Assembly (NCBI RefSeq): GCF_001989615.1
Contig: NZ_CP019067.1
Coordinates: 1,488,001 to 1,552,000 of the forward strand
Direction of reading: 5' to 3'
DNA: 64,000 bases
Source: Halorientalis sp. IM1011
GTDB taxonomy: Archaea; Halobacteriota; Halobacteria; Halobacteriales; Haloarculaceae
Below the pieces are notes generated by a model, which worked only from the letters and a program-made list of their open reading frames with translations, was not told the DNA's origin and did not search any database. A program made the translations under genes and the position numbers. How positions within the stretch are numbered: the stretch's first letter is position 1; each line of letters begins with the position of its first letter. Of the stretch, positions 16,415-24,219 are shown piece after piece.

Positions 16415-17101
16415 ATGCGCGTTTCGAGCGGTGTCCCCGGTTTCGACGAGATCGTCGAGGGCGGCCTCCCGGCGAATCGGCTGTACGTGGTCAGCGGACC
16501 ACCGGGTAGCGGGAAGACGACCTTCTCCTCGCAGTTCATCACGGAGGGCGCCCGCAACGGCGAGAACTGTCTGTACGTGACGATGCACGAGTCCAAAGAC
16601 GAACTCGTCAACGACATGTCGAACTTCGACTTCGGCTTCGAGAAGGTGATGCGCTCCGATCGGGTGCAGTTTCTCAACCTCGTGACCGAGGCCGGCAAGC
16701 GGACTATCACCCAGTTCGGGACCGACGGCGGCCTGACCAACCGGCTGAAAGCGTTCATCGAGTCCAACGACATCGACCGCGCGGTCATCGACTCGACGAT
16801 GCTCCTCCAGCACTTCTTCGCAGATATGTCCGAGGAGATCACCGGCTTTCTCTCCTCGCTGAAACAGACCGACGCGACGATCCTCCTCATCTCGGAGATG
16901 ACCGATCCCACCTCCTACTCCGACGAACACTACCTCGCCCACGGGGTCGTCTTCTTCCACAACTACATGGAGGCCGGCGGGATGACACGCGGCGTCCAGA
17001 CGATCAAGATGCGCGGGACCGCCATCGACTGTGACATCCACAAGATCGGGTTCTCGGACGCGGGCCTGCGCGTCTATCCGGACGAGAAGATACAACGATG
17101 A
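16415..17101 (+). CDS. KaiC-like RecA-fold ATPase (RAD55 family)
   Basis: A 228-residue single-domain KaiC/RadA-type ATPase. Walker A is GPPGSGKTT (about 28-36) and the Walker B-like strand is RAVIDST. Haloarchaea hold many such one-domain proteins, often tied to signalling or archaellum regulation. The ATG at 16415 places the protein at MRVSSGVPGFDEIV, the usual family start, and 26 bp after a TATA box. The stop overlaps the next gene's start (ATGA), indicating a functional pair with that small acidic protein. Confidence 0.87.
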   Translation: MRVSSGVPGFDEIVEGGLPANRLYVVSGPPGSGKTTFSSQFITEGARNGENCLYVTMHESKDELVNDMSNFDFGFEKVMRSDRVQFLNLVTEAGKRTITQFGTDGGLTNRLKAFIESNDIDRAVIDSTMLLQHFFADMSEEITGFLSSLKQTDATILLISEMTDPTSYSDEHYLAHGVVFFHNYMEAGGMTRGVQTIKMRGTAIDCDIHKIGFSDAGLRVYPDEKIQR

Positions 17102-17514
17102 GTCTCTACGAGGACCGCTTCGACACCGACTGGGACCACCTCGACCGCGACGAGGCCATGGAGCGTGCCTTCGCGCTCGGCGTCGCCGCCTCGCTCGGTG
17201 AACGCAACGAAGACGAGTACGAGGCCATCCACCAGGCGATGGGGTCGAACTACGACGCCAGCATCGTCGAACTCGCCTACGAGGAGGGCAAACAGAAGGG
17301 ACGGAAGCGCAAACGCGCCGTCGACAGCGCGACCGACGCCGAGGAGATCTGGGAGACCGTCATCAGCGCGGAACTCGACGACGCCCGACCCGCCGAGGAC
17401 GAACCGGCCGACCGGGCCACCGACCTCCCCTCCGCCGTCTCGGACCCCCCGGAGATGACCGAGCGACCGGATCGAGACCCCGAACAGACGGAGTTCCCTG
17501 ACTTTCTGGAGTAA
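17098..17514 (+). CDS. Acidic partner protein of the KaiC-like ATPase
   Basis: A 138-residue hypothetical, coupled to the KaiC-like gene by a 4-bp overlap. The N-terminal half is helical with a basic patch (KQKGRKRKRA, about 64-73); the C-terminal 60 residues are Pro/Asp/Glu-rich and probably disordered. No known domain. Likely cofunctions with the ATPase. Its stop abuts the convergent histidine kinase stop with no spacing. Confidence 0.7.
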   Translation: MSLYEDRFDTDWDHLDRDEAMERAFALGVAASLGERNEDEYEAIHQAMGSNYDASIVELAYEEGKQKGRKRKRAVDSATDAEEIWETVISAELDDARPAEDEPADRATDLPSAVSDPPEMTERPDRDPEQTEFPDFLE

Positions 17515-18618
17515 CTAGCGCGGGAGTTCGAGGTTCACCACGGTCCCCGCCGTCCCGTCGCCGATCCAGACACGCCCACCGTACTGTTCGACGACCGAGG
17601 CCGTCAGGAAGAGTCCGAGGCCCTCCCCGTCGCTGTCGATTCCGCGCTCGCTGGGCTCGAACACGTCCGCCCGCACCTCCTCGGGAATCCCGGGACCGTT
17701 GTCCGCGACCGAGAGGACCACTGCGTCCTCGTCCACCTCGACCGACAGTTCCACTCTCGGTTCCGCGCTGTCGTTGTGTTCCACGGCGTTGGCCAGGACG
17801 TTCGCGATGGCCCGCCCGAGCAGGTCGTTGGCCTGGACGGTACAGTCCGACGGGATCGACCCCTCGACCACGAACGTCCCGTCGGGGAACCGCTCCCGCG
17901 CGTCGGCCAGTTCCTCGGTCAGGACAGTCCCGAAATCGACCGACAACAGGGTCGGCTCCTCGGTGAGCGTCCGCGTGATGTCCCTGATCTCCTCGATCGT
18001 CGCCGTCATCTCGTCGGCCCGGTCGATCACCGTCTCGGCGTGATCGACCGCCTCCTCGTCGACGCGCGCTTCGAGAACCTGCGCCTGCCCCCGGATGACC
18101 GTCAGCCCGTTCAGCAGGTGGTGGCGGAGGATCCGGTTGAGCACTTCGTTTGTCTCCTGCTGGCGCTCGAGGAACTCCTGTTCGAGTTTGGCCTGAGTCG
18201 CTGCCTCCGCGTTCTGTTTGGCCCTGACCTGTGCGACCCCGACCAGCAGACCGAAGAACCCGCCGGCGACGATCTCGGTCATCGACTCGACGCTCATCGG
18301 CACGTCCTGCCCGAGCAGTCCCAGCAGGACCGACCACCCGGCCAGCCCCACCATCGTGTAGATCCCTAGCGCGTACCAGACCGCGACCGTCCGGCGTCCA
18401 TCGGTCGTCAGCTCCTGCTCGTGGAGTTTCAGCCCCTGCCAGACGATCAGCGTCACGAACAGCGCCGGCAAGACCAGATCCAGCGCCCGGAAGAACGGTT
18501 CCCCGACGCGCATCCGGACCAGCCCGACGAACAACCCGAGCAACACCAGACTCACGACGGGAACGATCCACTCGAAGAAGGTGTCGAGAACCCACTCGTC
18601 GACATCCGCCCAGTCCAT
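17515..18618 (-). CDS. Membrane histidine kinase
   Basis: A 367-residue sensor kinase. Four hydrophobic segments (about residues 18-34, 45-62, 77-101, 112-130) form the sensor, followed by a coiled-coil linker, the H-box NRILRHHLLNG (phosphoacceptor probably H166), and an HATPase domain with N box (VLANAVEHN), G1 (VADNGPGIP) and G2 (GEGLGLFL). The sensor lacks PAS domains, so the signal probably lies in the membrane. No response regulator is adjacent, as is usual in haloarchaea. Confidence 0.92.
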   Translation of the reverse strand: MDWADVDEWVLDTFFEWIVPVVSLVLLGLFVGLVRMRVGEPFFRALDLVLPALFVTLIVWQGLKLHEQELTTDGRRTVAVWYALGIYTMVGLAGWSVLLGLLGQDVPMSVESMTEIVAGGFFGLLVGVAQVRAKQNAEAATQAKLEQEFLERQQETNEVLNRILRHHLLNGLTVIRGQAQVLEARVDEEAVDHAETVIDRADEMTATIEEIRDITRTLTEEPTLLSVDFGTVLTEELADARERFPDGTFVVEGSIPSDCTVQANDLLGRAIANVLANAVEHNDSAEPRVELSVEVDEDAVVLSVADNGPGIPEEVRADVFEPSERGIDSDGEGLGLFLTASVVEQYGGRVWIGDGTAGTVVNLELPR

Positions 18619-18806
18619 ATCCCCTGCTTCCCCCTGCCCGACTCGCCGTCTTATGTGTGTCGAAGTGCCAGACGGCTATCGGACGCGTCAGGCCCCCTCG
18701 GATGTGAGGACGAACCTTTTACCCGAACGCTGCCGAGACAGTAGCCACGGAAGCACCGAGTGGGGCGTCGTGGGGACGACGCGTGACCGCTTCCGGGGAT
18801 CGACGG

Positions 18807-19106
18807 ATGGGACAGACACGCGACAGCGCGACAGACCAGTACAGTGCATTCGACCGAGCGACGTGGCTAGTTCTGGGCCTCACAGTTCTGGGACTCGCCG
18901 TCTCGGGCGCGGCGGCCGCCGACGGCACGGCGACCCCGTCGCCCCTGACGCCGGCTCCAGCCGCCGACGACCCCGGCGCGGCCGACCCCGTCGACGCGAA
19001 CGCCGGACTGACGCTCCCGTCCGCCACCGGCCCCGTCGCCGGTGCCGGAATCGCAACGGGTCTCGTCGTCGCCGTCGGCCTGTTCTCGCGGTTCGAGCGG
19101 GACTGA
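18807..19106 (+). CDS. Small secreted/membrane protein
   Basis: A 99-residue hypothetical (ATG at 18807; a GTG at 18783 would add eight residues). It has a hydrophobic signal-like segment (about 17-38), an Ala/Pro/Asp-rich linker and a second hydrophobic segment (about 72-92) before a short charged end. The layout suggests a two-pass membrane protein with an external linker. No family recognised. Confidence 0.5.
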   Translation: MGQTRDSATDQYSAFDRATWLVLGLTVLGLAVSGAAAADGTATPSPLTPAPAADDPGAADPVDANAGLTLPSATGPVAGAGIATGLVVAVGLFSRFERD

Positions 19107-19403
19107 GGACTGGCGAATCGTTCTCCGTAGAACTGCGCCGATTGCTCGTTTCGCTCACGGGTCACTGCGTTCCCCGTTCGCCCACCGAGGCGCTCACTCC
19201 GTTCGCGCCTCGCAATGCGCCGGCCGGGAGTTCACCGAGCACCGCGAGGTGAACGCCGACCGACTACGTCGGTCGGAAATTGAACCGGATGGAGACGTTC
19301 CGGGCCTGTGGCCTCGCTCTGCTCGGCCATTCCGGGCTGCGACTCCCAGGGTTCAATCCCTGGCCTGCTCGTACGCGACGCTCACTGGAGTTCGCGTCGG
19401 TAC
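19107..19403. other. Non-coding stretch with stem-loops and tRNA-like debris
   Basis: No convincing gene. It holds four stem-loops: 19157-19177, 19186-19212, 19309-19329 (11-nt loops) and 19376-19399 (12-nt loop). It also holds a 14-bp copy of the 3' end of tRNA-Gly (19216-19229 equals 19404-19417), a T-arm-like hairpin CCAGGG-TTCAAT-CCCTGG (19346-19363) and a further T-arm-like string near 19277-19290. The content looks like remains of tRNA duplication or integration. Confidence 0.6.
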
Positions 19404-19639
19404 TGCGCCGGCCGGGAATTGAACCCGGGCTATGAGCTTGGGAAGCTCATGTCCTACCACTAGACCACCGGCGCTCACATCCGTTCGCGCCGAGCCTCGC
19501 TTCACTGCGTTCAGCGAGACACCGGCACTCGTTCGTTCCTCACTCGCGCCGAGCCCTGCGTCGCTTCGCTCCGCAGGACACCGGCGCACTTCGCTCACTT
19601 CGTTCGCGTCCCGAGCGCCACCTCGTTTCACTCGGTGGC
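19157..19639. repeat. Array of eight stem-loops with shared loop and differing stems
   Basis: Stem pairs: ACGGG/CCCGT (19157-19177), CGAGGCGC/GCGCCTCG (19186-19212), TGGCC/GGCCA (19309-19329), CGACGC/GCGTCG (19376-19399), CGGCGC/GCGCCG (19469-19492), CTCGCT/AGCGAG (19496-19518), CCTGCG/CGCAGG (19555-19577), GCCACC/GGTGGC (19617-19639). Loops are 11 nt (12 in the fourth and fifth) with consensus TCRYTNCRYTC. The last three are each 23 bp and are followed directly by ACACCGGC. Stems differ but all pair perfectly, which points to structure rather than sequence being conserved. Confidence 0.7.
19404..19474 (-). tRNA. tRNA-Gly (anticodon CCC)
   Basis: Reads on the minus strand as a full cloverleaf of 70 nt plus discriminator A: acceptor GCGCCGG/CCGGCGC, D arm with AGTGGTA, anticodon stem TGAGC/GCTCA around loop TTCCCAA (anticodon CCC), and T arm CCGGG-TTCAATT-CCCGG. 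No CCA is encoded. There is no intron. It is embedded in the stem-loop array, and one array stem (19469-19492) overlaps its 5' end. Confidence 0.93.
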
Positions 19640-19831
19640 ACACCGGCACTCGGTTCGAGGTACCTCGTCCCGGCACTTGAACGTAGCGCTTCGCCCGACA
19701 ACTCCCGGTGATCGTTGCACGTCGGTAAGCCGGGGCAAACCAGACCGTCGGCACGCCGATCGTCGTGAAACCGTTGCAGGCCGTTGCTATTCCGTATATA
19801 ACCAAGCCGCCGTCGTCCTTTGAAATGGTGC
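19475..19831. other. Non-coding region upstream of tRNA-Gly and the DUF4397 gene
   Basis: The first 165 bp hold four of the array stem-loops. The sequence ACCGGC recurs at 19467, 19521, 19580 and 19642 (spacing 54-62 bp); it equals the reverse complement of the tRNA 5' end GCCGGT, so the array may have grown from partial copies of the tRNA start. The remainder (19660-19790) shows no gene. A TATA box, TATATA at 19795-19800, serves the next gene. Confidence 0.55.
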
Positions 19832-20710
19832 ATGCCAGCCAACTATCTACGCCGCGCCGCCGGTGTCGTTCTGGTGGCCGCACTCCTCGGGACGCTCCTC
19901 GTCGCCGGGGCGACAGCCGGCCTCGCACAGGAGGAACCGACGGAGACGCCAGAGACCGAAACCGACGACGGAACGGCGGACGTCCGGATCGTCCACGCGG
20001 TCCCGGACGCGCCGGCCGTCGACGTAGCGGTCGACGGTGAGACCGTTCTCGAAAACGTCACGTTCGGGACGGCGAGTGATTACCTGTCGGTCGACGCCGG
20101 CGCGCGACAGGTGACCGTCACGGCCGCGAACGACTCCGAGGAAGTGCTCTACGACGAGACACTGCCGATCCAGGAAGGCACCTACACCGTCGCCGCCGCG
20201 GGTGAGGCAGGCGAGGACGCCGAGGAACCGTTCACGCCCGTCGTCCTCCTGGACGAGGGTGAGCAACCCGCCGACGACGAGGCCATGGTCCGACTCGCCC
20301 ACCTCGCGCCCGACGCACCGGCCGTCGACGTGTCCGTCGCCGACTCCAACGAGACGCTGTTCGAGAACGTCAGCTTCGCGAACAGCTCCGACTACCAGAC
20401 CGTGCCCGGCGGTGACTACACGCTCGAAGTGCGACCAGCCGATGCGGAGGACGACTCCGAACCCGTCGCCACCGTGGACGTCACCCTCGACAACGGGACC
20501 GCTTACACCGCCTTCGCCGTAGGCTACCTCGAACCCGACGACGCTGCCGGCGAGGAGCCCTTCGACGTGATCCTCGAATCCGATCAGCTCGCCGAACCGA
20601 CCGTGGAGAACGAGTCGGGCATGACGCCCGAGATCACCGTCGAAACCGTCGCCGAGACGCCGACCGACGCCGCGGACGAAGACGACGAGACGCCGACCGC
20701 CGACGAGTGA
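19832..20710 (+). CDS. Secreted DUF4397 domain protein
   Basis: A 292-residue exported protein: signal peptide (about residues 6-31), then two DUF4397-type beta domains whose starts repeat (VRIVHAVPDAPAVDVAVDG and VRLAHLAPDAPAVDVSVAD), and an acidic Thr/Asp-rich tail without an obvious anchor. DUF4397 proteins are surface or secreted in haloarchaea and other prokaryotes; function is unknown. The ATG at 19832 lies about 35 bp from a TATA box; the extra upstream TTG frame is not needed. Confidence 0.87.
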   Translation: MPANYLRRAAGVVLVAALLGTLLVAGATAGLAQEEPTETPETETDDGTADVRIVHAVPDAPAVDVAVDGETVLENVTFGTASDYLSVDAGARQVTVTAANDSEEVLYDETLPIQEGTYTVAAAGEAGEDAEEPFTPVVLLDEGEQPADDEAMVRLAHLAPDAPAVDVSVADSNETLFENVSFANSSDYQTVPGGDYTLEVRPADAEDDSEPVATVDVTLDNGTAYTAFAVGYLEPDDAAGEEPFDVILESDQLAEPTVENESGMTPEITVETVAETPTDAADEDDETPTADE

Positions 20711-20725
20711 TCCGCGTGGGACTCA

Positions 20726-20758
20726 CCCGCCGGTAGTCCGGCGGGGCCGTTCTTTTTT
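20726..20758 (+). terminator. Hairpin plus T-run terminator after the DUF4397 gene
   Basis: A perfect 8-bp stem CCCGCCGG/CCGGCGGG with a TAGT tetraloop (20726-20745), followed 7 nt later by six T (20753-20758). This is a bacterial-style intrinsic terminator shape; archaeal termination mainly needs the T-run. Confidence 0.6.
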
Positions 20759-20836
20759 CGCCGATCGAACCGGACGCGTGTCCGGGAATCGGGCCACGGC
20801 GGGACGTATTAGTCGGTCGGGGTCGAACGGGACCAC

Positions 20837-21691
20837 ATGACAGCCACGGACGAAATCGCCCGCGCCGGGGAGCCGCTCGACCTCTCGCTGTCGACGGCGG
20901 AACTCGACGCACACCGGGATCACATCACGGCGTTCATCACCGACCAGCTCGACGCGGCGGGGGTCGAGGACGCCATCATCGGGCTCTCGGGGGGGATCGA
21001 CAGCACGCTGACCGCGTATCTCGCCGTCGAGGCGCTGGGTCCTGAGCACGTCTACGGGCTCGTGATGCCGAGCGAGGTCAACCGCGAGGAGAACATGAGC
21101 GACGCCGAGCGGGTGGCGGAGACGCTCGGCATCGAGTACGACGTGGTGGCGGTCGAACCCATCGTCGACACCATCCTCGACGTGGTGCCGGGGATCGATC
21201 CCACGGTCGACGCGGAATCGGAGTCTCTCCGGACCGCCGTCGGGAACCTCCGGGTCCGGGCGCGTGCGGTCCTGAGCTACTTCTACGCGAACCGCGAGGA
21301 CGCGCTGGTGCTGGGGACGGGCAACCGCAGCGAGGCGCTGGTCGGCTACTTCACCAAGTACGGCGACGGTGCGGTCGACTGCCACCCAATCGCCAACCTC
21401 TACAAGGGACAGGTGCGCCAGCTGGCCAAACATCTCGGCGTCGAGGACGACCTCGCGGAGAAGACCGCCAGCGCCGAGATGTGGTCCGGGCAGACCGACG
21501 AGCAGGAGCTCGGCGTGACCTACGAGACGCTCGACTCGGTGCTCGCGCTGCACGTCGACGGCCCGCTCTCGAAGTCCGCGACCGCACGGGAGATCGACGT
21601 CGACCCGTCGGTCATCGATCGGGTTCGCGGGCTCTACGAACGGAGCGCACACAAACGACGGCTGCCGCCGGGGCCGGAGCCGCTGGCCTAG
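20837..21691 (+). CDS. nadE: NAD+ synthase
   Basis: NadE amidates nicotinic acid adenine dinucleotide to NAD+ with ATP. The 284-residue protein has the PP-loop LSGGIDSTL (about residues 48-56), the GTGNRSE motif and the NLYKGQV stretch, all diagnostic. There is no N-terminal glutaminase domain, so it uses ammonia as the nitrogen donor or depends on a separate glutaminase. It ends in a CTAG shared with the convergent zinc-finger protein's stop. Confidence 0.96.
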   Translation: MTATDEIARAGEPLDLSLSTAELDAHRDHITAFITDQLDAAGVEDAIIGLSGGIDSTLTAYLAVEALGPEHVYGLVMPSEVNREENMSDAERVAETLGIEYDVVAVEPIVDTILDVVPGIDPTVDAESESLRTAVGNLRVRARAVLSYFYANREDALVLGTGNRSEALVGYFTKYGDGAVDCHPIANLYKGQVRQLAKHLGVEDDLAEKTASAEMWSGQTDEQELGVTYETLDSVLALHVDGPLSKSATAREIDVDPSVIDRVRGLYERSAHKRRLPPGPEPLA

Positions 21692-22323
21692 TTCGTCTCG
21701 ACGACGATCCGGATGGCGTCACCGTCCTGCAGGACGTACGACGACGGGTCGATGTCGTTCCCGTTCACGGCGACGGTGACGTTCGTGTTCGCGTCGTCGT
21801 CGGTGTAGGTCGTGCCGTCGTAGGTGACCGACGAGTCGTTGACGCCGATACCGAGCGTCGACATTCCGTACTCGAGCGTTACGCCCTGGGCGTGTTTGTG
21901 CCAGCGCTGGCCGTTGCCGTTCTCGAAGTGGAACTCTCTGGCCTGTCTCTGGTACTGCTGCTGGCTGAAGTCGATCGAGGTGCCCTCGATGACCACGTCG
22001 ATCGGTCCGTGTTCGTGGACGGTCTGGAGACCGTAGGGCGTCTGTTCCACGTCACCGACGTCCCCACTGGCGGCCGCCGAACCACCACCACCCGTGTTGA
22101 GGAAGAAGATCACGTAGACGAGCACCCCCACCGTCAACAGGAGGGTGCCGCCGATGATGGCCGGTCCCGTCGGGAACTCCTCCTCCTCCTCGTCGCCGAC
22201 GTGGTCGGCGACCCGGCGGCGGTCGATGCGGCTCAACTCGGACTCCTCGTGGTCCGCGTGCAGGTGTTCGAGATACGCCCCCTCCTCCTCGAACGACGCG
22301 TCGCAGTAGTTACATTCCGGCAT
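21688..22323 (-). CDS. C2H2-finger, single-pass membrane protein with external domain
   Basis: A 211-residue protein. The N-terminus carries a C2H2 finger (CNYC at 4-7, then HLHADH). After an acidic stretch comes one membrane helix (about residues 53-75), then a Gly/Ser/Ala linker and an external beta-rich domain of about 120 residues containing HEHGPIDVVI and RWHKHAQGVTLEYG. The His-rich outside part could bind a metal, but no family is recognised. A cytosolic zinc finger joined to an external sensor-like domain would suit a trans-membrane signal protein; this is inference. Confidence 0.75.
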   Translation of the reverse strand: MPECNYCDASFEEEGAYLEHLHADHEESELSRIDRRRVADHVGDEEEEEFPTGPAIIGGTLLLTVGVLVYVIFFLNTGGGGSAAASGDVGDVEQTPYGLQTVHEHGPIDVVIEGTSIDFSQQQYQRQAREFHFENGNGQRWHKHAQGVTLEYGMSTLGIGVNDSSVTYDGTTYTDDDANTNVTVAVNGNDIDPSSYVLQDGDAIRIVVETN

Positions 22324-22401
22324 GGCACTCCCCGTGTCGTACTGACACGCTTGGAGATTCGACGGTTCAACCTTTTCGGTCCGACACTCACCTCGGCCCG
22401 A

Positions 22402-23082
22402 TCAGGTCCGGTCGAACTCAGCGGCGGCGTGCAGATCGGCGAAGGCGTCCGCTTCCCGACGCTCCTGCTCGGTCCGCCCGTCGTCGTCGCGCAACCGCCG
22501 TTTCAGAACGCCGAGCGCACCGTGGTCGTTCGCCGCGAGTTCGTCCGCAACCGCCCGCGGATCGTCGGTGATCCGGGAGATCAGCCCCATCCGCAGGGCC
22601 GCCTCGGCGTCGACGATCCGCCCCGAGAGCGCGATGTCCATCGCCTCGCCCTCCCCGACGACGCGGGGGAGCCGCGCCGTGCCACCCCAGGCCCCGAACA
22701 GGCCGAGTTTCACGCCGGTCTCGGCGAAGGTCGCCTCGGGAGTCCCGACCCGGAGGTCACAGGCGAGTGCGAGTTCGACGCCACCGCCCCGGGCGGCCCC
22801 GTCGATCCCAGCGACGACCACGCTCTCGCTGTCCGCGATGGCGCGCGCGACCACCTGCCCGCGAGCGGCGAACGCCCGTGGATCCTCGAGGTCGGCGACC
22901 ACGTCGAGGTCGGCCCCGGCACAGAAGGCGTCGCCGGCTCCCCGCAGGTAGACGACGGGGGCGTCGGTGTCGGTGACGGCCGCTTCCAGCGCGTCCAGCC
23001 CCGACGGGGTGAGGGCGTTGCGTCGCTCGGGCCGGTCGAGCGTGACGATCAGCACGTCCTCGGCCCGTTCGGTCGTTATCAT
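22402..23082 (-). CDS. Enoyl-CoA hydratase/isomerase family protein
   Basis: A 226-residue crotonase-fold protein. It shows the RPERRNAL start, the oxyanion-hole strand AFCAGADLDVV and the second oxyanion glycine region IDGAARGGGVELALACDLRV. The general-acid glutamates of true hydratases are not clear (AWGGTARLPR replaces the usual GG/E pair), so isomerase, dehalogenase or other crotonase activity is possible. ATG at 23082 chosen; a further ATG nine codons upstream is less likely. Stands alone. Confidence 0.87.
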   Translation of the reverse strand: MITTERAEDVLIVTLDRPERRNALTPSGLDALEAAVTDTDAPVVYLRGAGDAFCAGADLDVVADLEDPRAFAARGQVVARAIADSESVVVAGIDGAARGGGVELALACDLRVGTPEATFAETGVKLGLFGAWGGTARLPRVVGEGEAMDIALSGRIVDAEAALRMGLISRITDDPRAVADELAANDHGALGVLKRRLRDDDGRTEQERREADAFADLHAAAEFDRT

Positions 23083-23143
23083 GCGGGGTCCGTGGTCGGT
23101 CGTTTCCAAAGGTCTTTGCCTTTCCCCCCGCTAGGTCGGCGTA

Positions 23144-23866
23144 ATGGAGGAAGCCGCTGCGGTTCGGCGAGCGGCGCTGGAGGCCGTCGACGACGTCGAT
23201 CCGGACCGTCTCTTCGAGCGCATCGAACAGCGCATCGAAGAGGGGTCGATGGCACCGGGGGCGCTGACGCTGTGCAGTGCGGCGGCCGTCGAGGAAGCGA
23301 CCGGCACCGACGGCATCGCCGACCGCGCCGCCGGCGTCCAGTTGATCTACGAGGGGCTCCGGCTCACCCGCTCGCTGGCCCACGCCGAGCCGTGGGCCGG
23401 CCACGGCCACCTCGACGACTGGACGACGACGGACGCGGCCGCGACCCGATCCGACGACGGGAAGGCCCGCGCGGCCGCAGCGGCCGATCTGGACGTCCTC
23501 GTCGCCGACATCCTCGTCGCACGCGGCTTCTACCTCCTCGCACGCACGGAGGCCGCCGAGGCCGCCGTCGGCGTCGTCCGCTCGTTCGGCCAGGATCAAA
23601 CCGTGCGCCGGGAGACCGACGACCCCGCACTCGACGGCAACCTCGAAGCCGACGTGTTCGAGCTGGCCGTCGTCGCCGGAACCACCGCCGCCGGCGGCAG
23701 CGCCCCCGTCGGCCTCCGGGAGTTCGTCACCGATCTCGCGACGGTCGAGGGCGACCTGCCACAGGCCGTGGCCGTCCTCACCGACGATGTCCGGGACCGC
23801 CTCGCCGGACTCGTCGGAACCGACCCCTCGCCGGCCGGCGGTGCGCGAACCTCCGCGGACCACTGA
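23144..23866 (+). CDS. Conserved haloarchaeal hypothetical protein
   Basis: A 240-residue, mainly helical, Ala- and Asp-rich protein, with no signal peptide or clear membrane segment. It has the segments GVQLIYEGLRLTRSLAHAEPW and ADILVARGFYLLART, spaced like helices of an all-alpha fold. The pattern vaguely recalls polyprenyl synthetases but the DDxxD motifs are absent, so no function is given. It is divergent from the enoyl-CoA hydratase gene. Confidence 0.65.
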   Translation: MEEAAAVRRAALEAVDDVDPDRLFERIEQRIEEGSMAPGALTLCSAAAVEEATGTDGIADRAAGVQLIYEGLRLTRSLAHAEPWAGHGHLDDWTTTDAAATRSDDGKARAAAAADLDVLVADILVARGFYLLARTEAAEAAVGVVRSFGQDQTVRRETDDPALDGNLEADVFELAVVAGTTAAGGSAPVGLREFVTDLATVEGDLPQAVAVLTDDVRDRLAGLVGTDPSPAGGARTSADH

Positions 23867-23945
23867 ATCCGATTGGCGTTCGGAAATCCCTGAACCTTGG
23901 AGCGGTACGTCACGGTACGCCACGCCGACCGGCTTTCATCACATA

Positions 23946-23951
23946 TTTATA
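23946..23951 (+). promoter_or_regulatory. TATA box upstream of tRNA-Thr
   Basis: TTTATA about 54 bp before the mature tRNA, implying a 5' leader of about 27 nt to be removed by RNase P. Confidence 0.5.
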
Positions 23952-24001
23952 CGGTAGCCCAGTAGAACCGGGCACAGCGGACGGACGCTGCCGTCCGAGG
24001 T

Positions 24002-24073
24002 GCCTGGGTAGCTTAGCGGTAAAGCGCGTCCTTGGTAAGGACGAGACCGCGGGTTCAATTCCCGCCTCAGGCT
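24002..24073 (+). tRNA. tRNA-Thr (anticodon GGT)
   Basis: Cloverleaf of 71 nt plus discriminator T: acceptor GCCTGGG/CTCAGGC (one G-T pair), D arm with AGCGGTA, anticodon stem CGTCC/GGACG around TTGGTAA (anticodon GGT), T arm GCGGG-TTCAATT-CCCGC. No intron, no encoded CCA. The tnpB gene starts about 150 bp downstream, so this tRNA may mark the insertion neighbourhood. Confidence 0.95.
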
Positions 24074-24188
24074 CTTCTCACAGTTCCACTGAGTTCCAGT
24101 TCGCCTGTAACCGTCGGAGACCTTCGATACTCGAGATTCGAATCGGGGACAGGCGTGGCGTCCCAGATACTGTAGCCTCACCGTCAAG

Positions 24189-24198
24189 TTATAAATAA
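24189..24198 (+). promoter_or_regulatory. TATA box of tnpB
   Basis: TTATAAATAA centred about 27 bp before the GTG start at 24220, indicating a leaderless transcript. Confidence 0.6.
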
Positions 24199-24219
24199 TC
24201 GCCGAGCGCCACTGGATAC

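Noticed and set aside
19346-19363. A second functional tRNA on the plus strand
   Set aside because: Only a T-arm-like hairpin with a 6-nt loop is present; no matching acceptor 5' half, D arm or anticodon arm could be found upstream.
19157-19639. CRISPR array
   Set aside because: Units are stem-loops of different sequence with uneven spacing; there are no identical direct repeats with unique spacers and no cas genes.
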